Shown: positions 13,401 through 19,400 of the stretch, one piece after another
Layout of the letters: each line of letters starts with the position of its first letter
Position numbering within the stretch: position 1 is the first letter of the stretch
From: Botryllus schlosseri
Lineage: Eukaryota; Chordata; Ascidiacea; Stolidobranchia; Styelidae
DNA length: 25,316 nt
NCBI GenBank assembly: GCA_000444245.1
Contig: ATSW01013251.1
Span: forward strand, 1-25,316
Direction of reading: 5' to 3'
The notes under the pieces: model-generated
What the model was told of the DNA's origin: nothing
The model's database searches: none
Seen by the model: the letters and a program-made list of their open reading frames with translations, nothing else
Position numbers and translations under genes: made by a program

Positions 13401-16400
13401 AATCCCCGCTATCCTCATTGCATGCCGGCTGCATAAATGTATTTCTGTGGTGTCACGGTTGCGCGTCTTCGTAGCGTAATCCGTTGTGATATTGCTGGCA
13501 CGATTTCTTCACTTGCTCGACACGGTTATTCGACGCGACCTCCATCTTCTAGTCCCATTTGCTTAGAGTACGTAGAAAGCCTGCTTGATTGAACAACACG
13601 TAATCTGAATGACACTTGCACGATTGCGATTGTACGTATACTACTCACACACTCGTCGCGGCCAAATAACTTATAGATCGTTATCTGTATTTTGCGGTAC
13701 GGAGGATTTCATATCACTACTTGACTACCTCGATTGGATATTGTTGCAAAAGACGTAGGCCTATATACGTTGCTACAGTCGTGGCAGACAGAGGTTGATG
13801 TATTCATAATTTCACAATTGATATTACTGGGAACATAGTCTCGGGCTCCCCACATACGCCGTGAGTAGGGTTGGGCGAACGTGCTAACCATTTCTTTTGA
13901 GTAATCAGCACGCCAAATTGAGAGGCGGGTCGCTGAACATTTTCAAATCGAAATTTTGGGTCGCGGCCATAAAAAGGTTGGAAACCCCTGATGTAAGTGA
14001 TATCTAATGATTAGTCCTGCAACAGTATACATTTTTTGCTTTGTCCGATCGAGATAGTGTAATGGTGATGTTTCCGGCCTCTCGATCGTTAGGTCGTGGT
14101 GGGTTCGATCCCCGGCCGGGTCTGACCGAATACTCGAAAATTGGTATCCGCAGCTATCCTACAAGGCGCATAGCAACCACTGATAGTACGGAAGAGAAAA
14201 AAGGGGGTGCAGAGCAGGGTTGGAATGAATCGAGTTCGACTCGATTCACGCTTTTCTGAAGACTCGACTTGACTCAAGTCATTTTCTCAAAATACGGAAA
14301 TGACTCGACTCGAGGTAATCTGTGTATTGACTCGACTTGGACTCGAGTCATTGCGCATGATTCGAACCAAGTCATATGACTCGAGACTCAGACGGCCAAG
14401 ACCGACATTTAATTGTAATTTCGAAGAATAGTAAAGTAACCACACTATTGGGATCTTGGACTCGGACTCGATCCTCTGCTTGCTGACTTCGGACTTGACT
14501 CGGTTATGAATTGAAAATGACTCGACTAAAACTAAAAATGTGAGATTGACTTGTGACTCAGAGCCTTATTGTGACTGATGTGACTTGGTTGGATACAACC
14601 TCTGTTGCAAACTATAGGTGCATATGACCTTGCATGCGGTCGTGTCGCATCTCTGTCGTCAAAGCATCTCGATGGTGCAGGCGAAAAATAATACTCACTC
14701 ACTCACTCTCTCTCTCTCTCTCTCTCTCAAATTTGACTCTAGGTCACAATTATTGCGGAGCGGATCGACAAATTCCCTGGTCCGGCTCCGGCCGTATCAG
14801 GAAAAAGTACTGATCCGGCTCCGGCCGAAAATGAAAAGGTCCGGCCGGACATCCGGTCCAGCAAAACACGGTGAACGTGAATTTATAAATATTGTTGGCT
14901 TATTTTCGCACTGGCTTGGCGGTCACTTGCATGCGGTTGGTTGGTAGTTATTTAGTTACAAACGTCATGCTTATCCATGAATATTCTGGCCTTATCAAAA
15001 AAGTACTGGTCCGGCTCCGATCCGGCTCCGGCCGTATCAGAAAAAGTACTGATCCAGCTCCGATCCGGTCCGGCTAAAATTGAAAAAATCCGGCCCGATA
15101 TCCAATCCGGCTCCGGTCCATGCTCCGCACTAGTCACGATATGACCTCACCGCGGTCCGCGGTCGAGATAGTACCGTTTGTGAATTTATGCATTAGGTTG
15201 GCTATTTCATGATTATCCAAACAATTTGATAAATATCTTAAGAGTTAAATACCCAGGCTACTACAGTTAGAATTTGATGGTTGAACAGCTCCTTCCCAAA
15301 CCAAGGAGTTCGATAAATTGTCTAGATCTATGTCGACTGCTCGTGCGTCGGAGGTAGCGAATCAGCTGCCTACTCGGGTCTGTGTGTCGAGCCATGTGAC
15401 GCCCTATTGCCGTTCCTTTGCTTTTTCTTCGTGATTGTACTCGTCAACTTTATGACTGTTACACCGATCCTTTTGATTACAATGAGGTGAGTATATATAT
15501 ATCGGTCAAGTAGCATTTATAAACTTGAGCTGTGTATACAATGGTTTAGATGCGTTCCAGAATCACAAAAGACTTTTGCAATAGGAGTACAGTACTGGAT
15601 AATACGACCGCTTGGAGGTATTCCGGGTCCCATCGTATTCGGTTTGATATTCGACGTTGCTTGTGAGCTTTGGCAGGAAAGCGAATGTACTGGAGAGCGG
15701 GGTTCTTGCTGGCTTCATGACACCGCGGACGTGGCGATCTACATCCTAGTTGCTTGTAAGTTGTAAACAGAGTATCTATTCAATCATTACAACTATACGA
15801 TGCTCAACCCTAACCCTATTCAAGAAAGCTACTCAAGTAGAAGTAGAAGTAGCGACAAAAAATCTACTCAAGTACGAGTAGAAGTACTTCTTCCATAAGC
15901 AACCTAAAACTACTTGAAGTAGAAGTAGAATTGACTGACTTAAATCTACTCAAGTAAGTAAGTATAGTTGTGAAAACGATCGTAATTCGTTCTCATGGAT
16001 TGTCAAAAGGTGCAAATTGAACTATGCGAAAGATGCCGAGCTTGATTCATATTGATGCGTACCAGGAGGTATTCAATTTTCGACAGCATAAGCATTCGTC
16101 CGTATCATGGGATGAAAATGAAAGTATTGATATGAAAATGTGATACTAATCCTATGTTTAATAGCCAGTGGTTCCCAACCTTTTTCTCCCCGTTACCCAA
16201 AACCAGACTTTCCAGACAGGTTTTTACCCCCCTCTTCCATCAAAACCACGTTTCATCACTAAACACTCAAAAACGATCGTCCAGTCCAGGATGGGAGTTT
16301 TACCTGAGGGAGAGACCGACCTGAGAAAAAGCGACATCAAGTTTGAAAGAGAAATAAATTGGTTTATCAGTGGAAAAAGGCTGCAGACGTTCGTTGCCAA

Positions 16401-19400
16401 GGAACAAATGCAAGCAAGGGATAGCAAACACCAAGACAACTGTCGTGGAATGACAAAGATAATATTCAATCAGTGCGAAGGTTGAGCTTGCATATCTACC
16501 ACTAGCTTTGCAATTCTGGGTTTGGTTGTACTGAGGGCAATTCTTGCGTCGTTTTCGACATCCAGGCGATTCCGCTTTTTGGTTTTCAACCCTACAATGG
16601 TCGAAAATCCTTGTTCGCAACGATATGATGTCGAAAAGGAGATGAGAACATTCAATGCCCGTGTGGCCAATGTTGGTGCATCCTGAAGTCTTTCTATCCA
16701 GAATGCATCCAAATTCTTTTCTTTGAAATCAATTTTCAAGGCCTCACTCATTCTGAGGGCGATGAATTCCTCCTTGGCGGGAAAGTCATCGTCGTCCACT
16801 TGGCTGTCAAGACACCTGAACGGTTCAGTTAGCCATCCCATGTTAGTGGTGTCCAAATCCGGAAAATATTCTTCCATTTTCTCGACTAGCTGTCCCAAGT
16901 GGTCAGCTATGTTCCCTTTCAACGCCTCTGTGAAGTCGGGTTCATTCTCTGTCTCCAGGCCTTCGAGATACATGTCGAGCGTTGGAAACTGTGCCAGTAC
17001 ACCTCTGTTGACCCGCTTAATCCACAACTTCATCTTCGCGATAAATGCTGCTACAGCTTCTTTCGAGTGGATCACAGTCACACACTTGCCTTGAATTGAC
17101 AGATTCCCTTTGTTCAACTCAACAAAAATATCGGCCAGGTAGCCAAGCTGGGCAATCCAATGGGGGTCTGAAAAGTATTCGGCCAAGCCCGACTTCTTTT
17201 CTATCAAGAAAATCTCAACAGCCTCACGAAGTTCAAACAAACGGGTGATCACTTTGCCACGAGATAGCCATCGCACCTCTGTGTGGTACAGTAATGCCTC
17301 ATATTTTTGCCCCATCTCCTTGCACAGTTCCTTGAAAAGACGACTGTTCAACTCCTTCGCTTTTATGAAGTTTACAACCTTCACTGCTTGGTCGAACACT
17401 ATTTTCAAGCTCTCCGGCAGAGATTTGGACGCAAGCGAGTAGCGGTGCAGTGCGCAATGATCCACATGAATGTCCGAGTTTTCCCGCTGCACAAAGCCCC
17501 TGAAACCGCGGTTTCCACCCATCATAGCGGGACAGCCGTCAACAGAGATTTGCTGCACATTGTTCCACTCCAAACCGTGCATGCCCAAGAAATCGTTCAC
17601 AAGGTTGAAGATATCTTCTCCTTTCGTTGTTGTCTTCAAGTTCTTGGCAAGCAAAAATTCCTCCTTGACAGAGTACTCGTGAATGTATCGAACGTATCCG
17701 AGTAAAACTGCGCAGCTGCTTACATCCGTGGATTCATCGAACTGGAGAGAAAACATTTTGTGAGGACTTGCCTTCACTTCGGCAACGACTTGGGCAAGGA
17801 TGTCAGCTGCAAGATCATCAACCCTTCTTCGAATTGTGGTGTTCGAGACTGATACTCCTTCCAGCTTCTTGGCCTGATCTTCCCCACACATTTTGGAAAC
17901 GATCAACTTGGTACAAGGCATAATAAGGTCTTCTGCGATTGTGTGGTTCTTGGAACTTTTTGCAATTCGGTATGCCACCTCGTACGAAACTTCAACAGCG
18001 GCCGTTAGCTTCTCCGAAGCCATGCCACCTGATCCAAATTGAATGCCTCGAAGTTGCTTCGATTTGCCCTCAAAGTATCCTCGACTCTTTCCGGCCAGTA
18101 GCGGATGACGCTTCATGAGGTGCTCGTTCAGTTTTGACGGCTTTAGGCTTTCGTTGGTCAAAACTTTGAGACAAATGACACACTGTGGTCGATCGTCACC
18201 ATTCAGTTGTGGTGTGTTTACAAAGCCGTGATTCAAAAACGCCTCTGCATAATGTCGCTTCTTGCCCGGCATAATGACAGTTCTTCTGAGGAGCGTAAAA
18301 AGCGGATGATTAGAGTGCATCAAATGCTAAGGTGAAGTAATGTGGTAATAAGGAACTTTTATCACACAAAGAATAAAATCTCTAACAAACTCAATTATAA
18401 ACTGACCTATGAGCTATGAGAGCAGTCACGGAGGAAAAAAAACAACTTCAAGAAGTATAGGACCATAGCAATTTACAGCGTAGCTGGCATGGAAACTCCG
18501 TAAGCAATGTTGCGTTTTGCACTGCCTCCAGTGGTGGCGTACAGATGCTGCTGCTTCAACCTGCTTTAGTGTGTTTCTGGGTAATCTTCCAGCTGGGACC
18601 AGAGCACAAAAGTAAATGAAACTGGTATCAATCGAAAGCAAATTTCGCACTGATTCCAAAAACATAAGTGGAAATCCGGCCCGGGAACTGAAACCCTCTG
18701 AAAATTGACTTCAAAGTCTTAAATCGTCATTGTTTCACACAATGGGGTCGCCGGCCGACAATCGCCGATTAACTTTTCGTATGATTGTGACGCCACTGAG
18801 CGGAGATGAGCCGTGCTGTAACGCGTATCCCAATACCAGTACGGTAGTTCACGTCGTTGCGCAATGCGCATTTACACAACCGTCGATAAATACACGGTAT
18901 AACACAGAAGCCTCCGCATATCATCGTAGAAGAAGTTACTTGACTATTTTTGGAAAAATGATGTCACTGATCTGTCAGCGTATGGAGTTGCAGTTGGAAT
19001 TTCAACTTTTATAGTTAGGTCAGCAAAATTTGCACTCATTCTTGGTTCACATATTGTCAGTCTGTAGTTCATACATAAGTGCTCGGACTGCTCACTGTTC
19101 AATCAAGTTGTCACATTATGGCCACTGTAAATATGTTCTTTCTGGAGTATTTGCAATAACTGGATATAAATATACAGAATGTAAAAAATCAGGCAGGTTC
19201 CACTCGTTGGAATAATGTACACTCGGAATCTGCTTCAGCAGAATAGATGCAGTCATCACACAGAAGAAAACATTGCTTTTATATATCCTAATTTAGCAAC
19301 TATTGAAATGATCTCCACAAGTATCGGAAGACAGCGTTAGTACGGCTAATGTTTACATCTCTGTTCTGAAATCTGAATGACGGCTAAAAAGTATTACGCT

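Noticed and set aside
338-13765. Recurrent TAGGCCTA palindromic word (near 338, 2900 and 13756).
   Set aside because: It recurs in too few places here to show a function; it may be a genome-wide favoured word but cannot be judged from one window.
14041-14115. A functional tRNA gene.
   Set aside because: A- and B-boxes are present but acceptor and anticodon stems do not pair well, and an A-rich tail follows, so a SINE head fits better.
16723-17705. Several + strand frames of 60-132 codons.
   Set aside because: They are shadows opposite the hAT transposase frame and have no recognisable domain.
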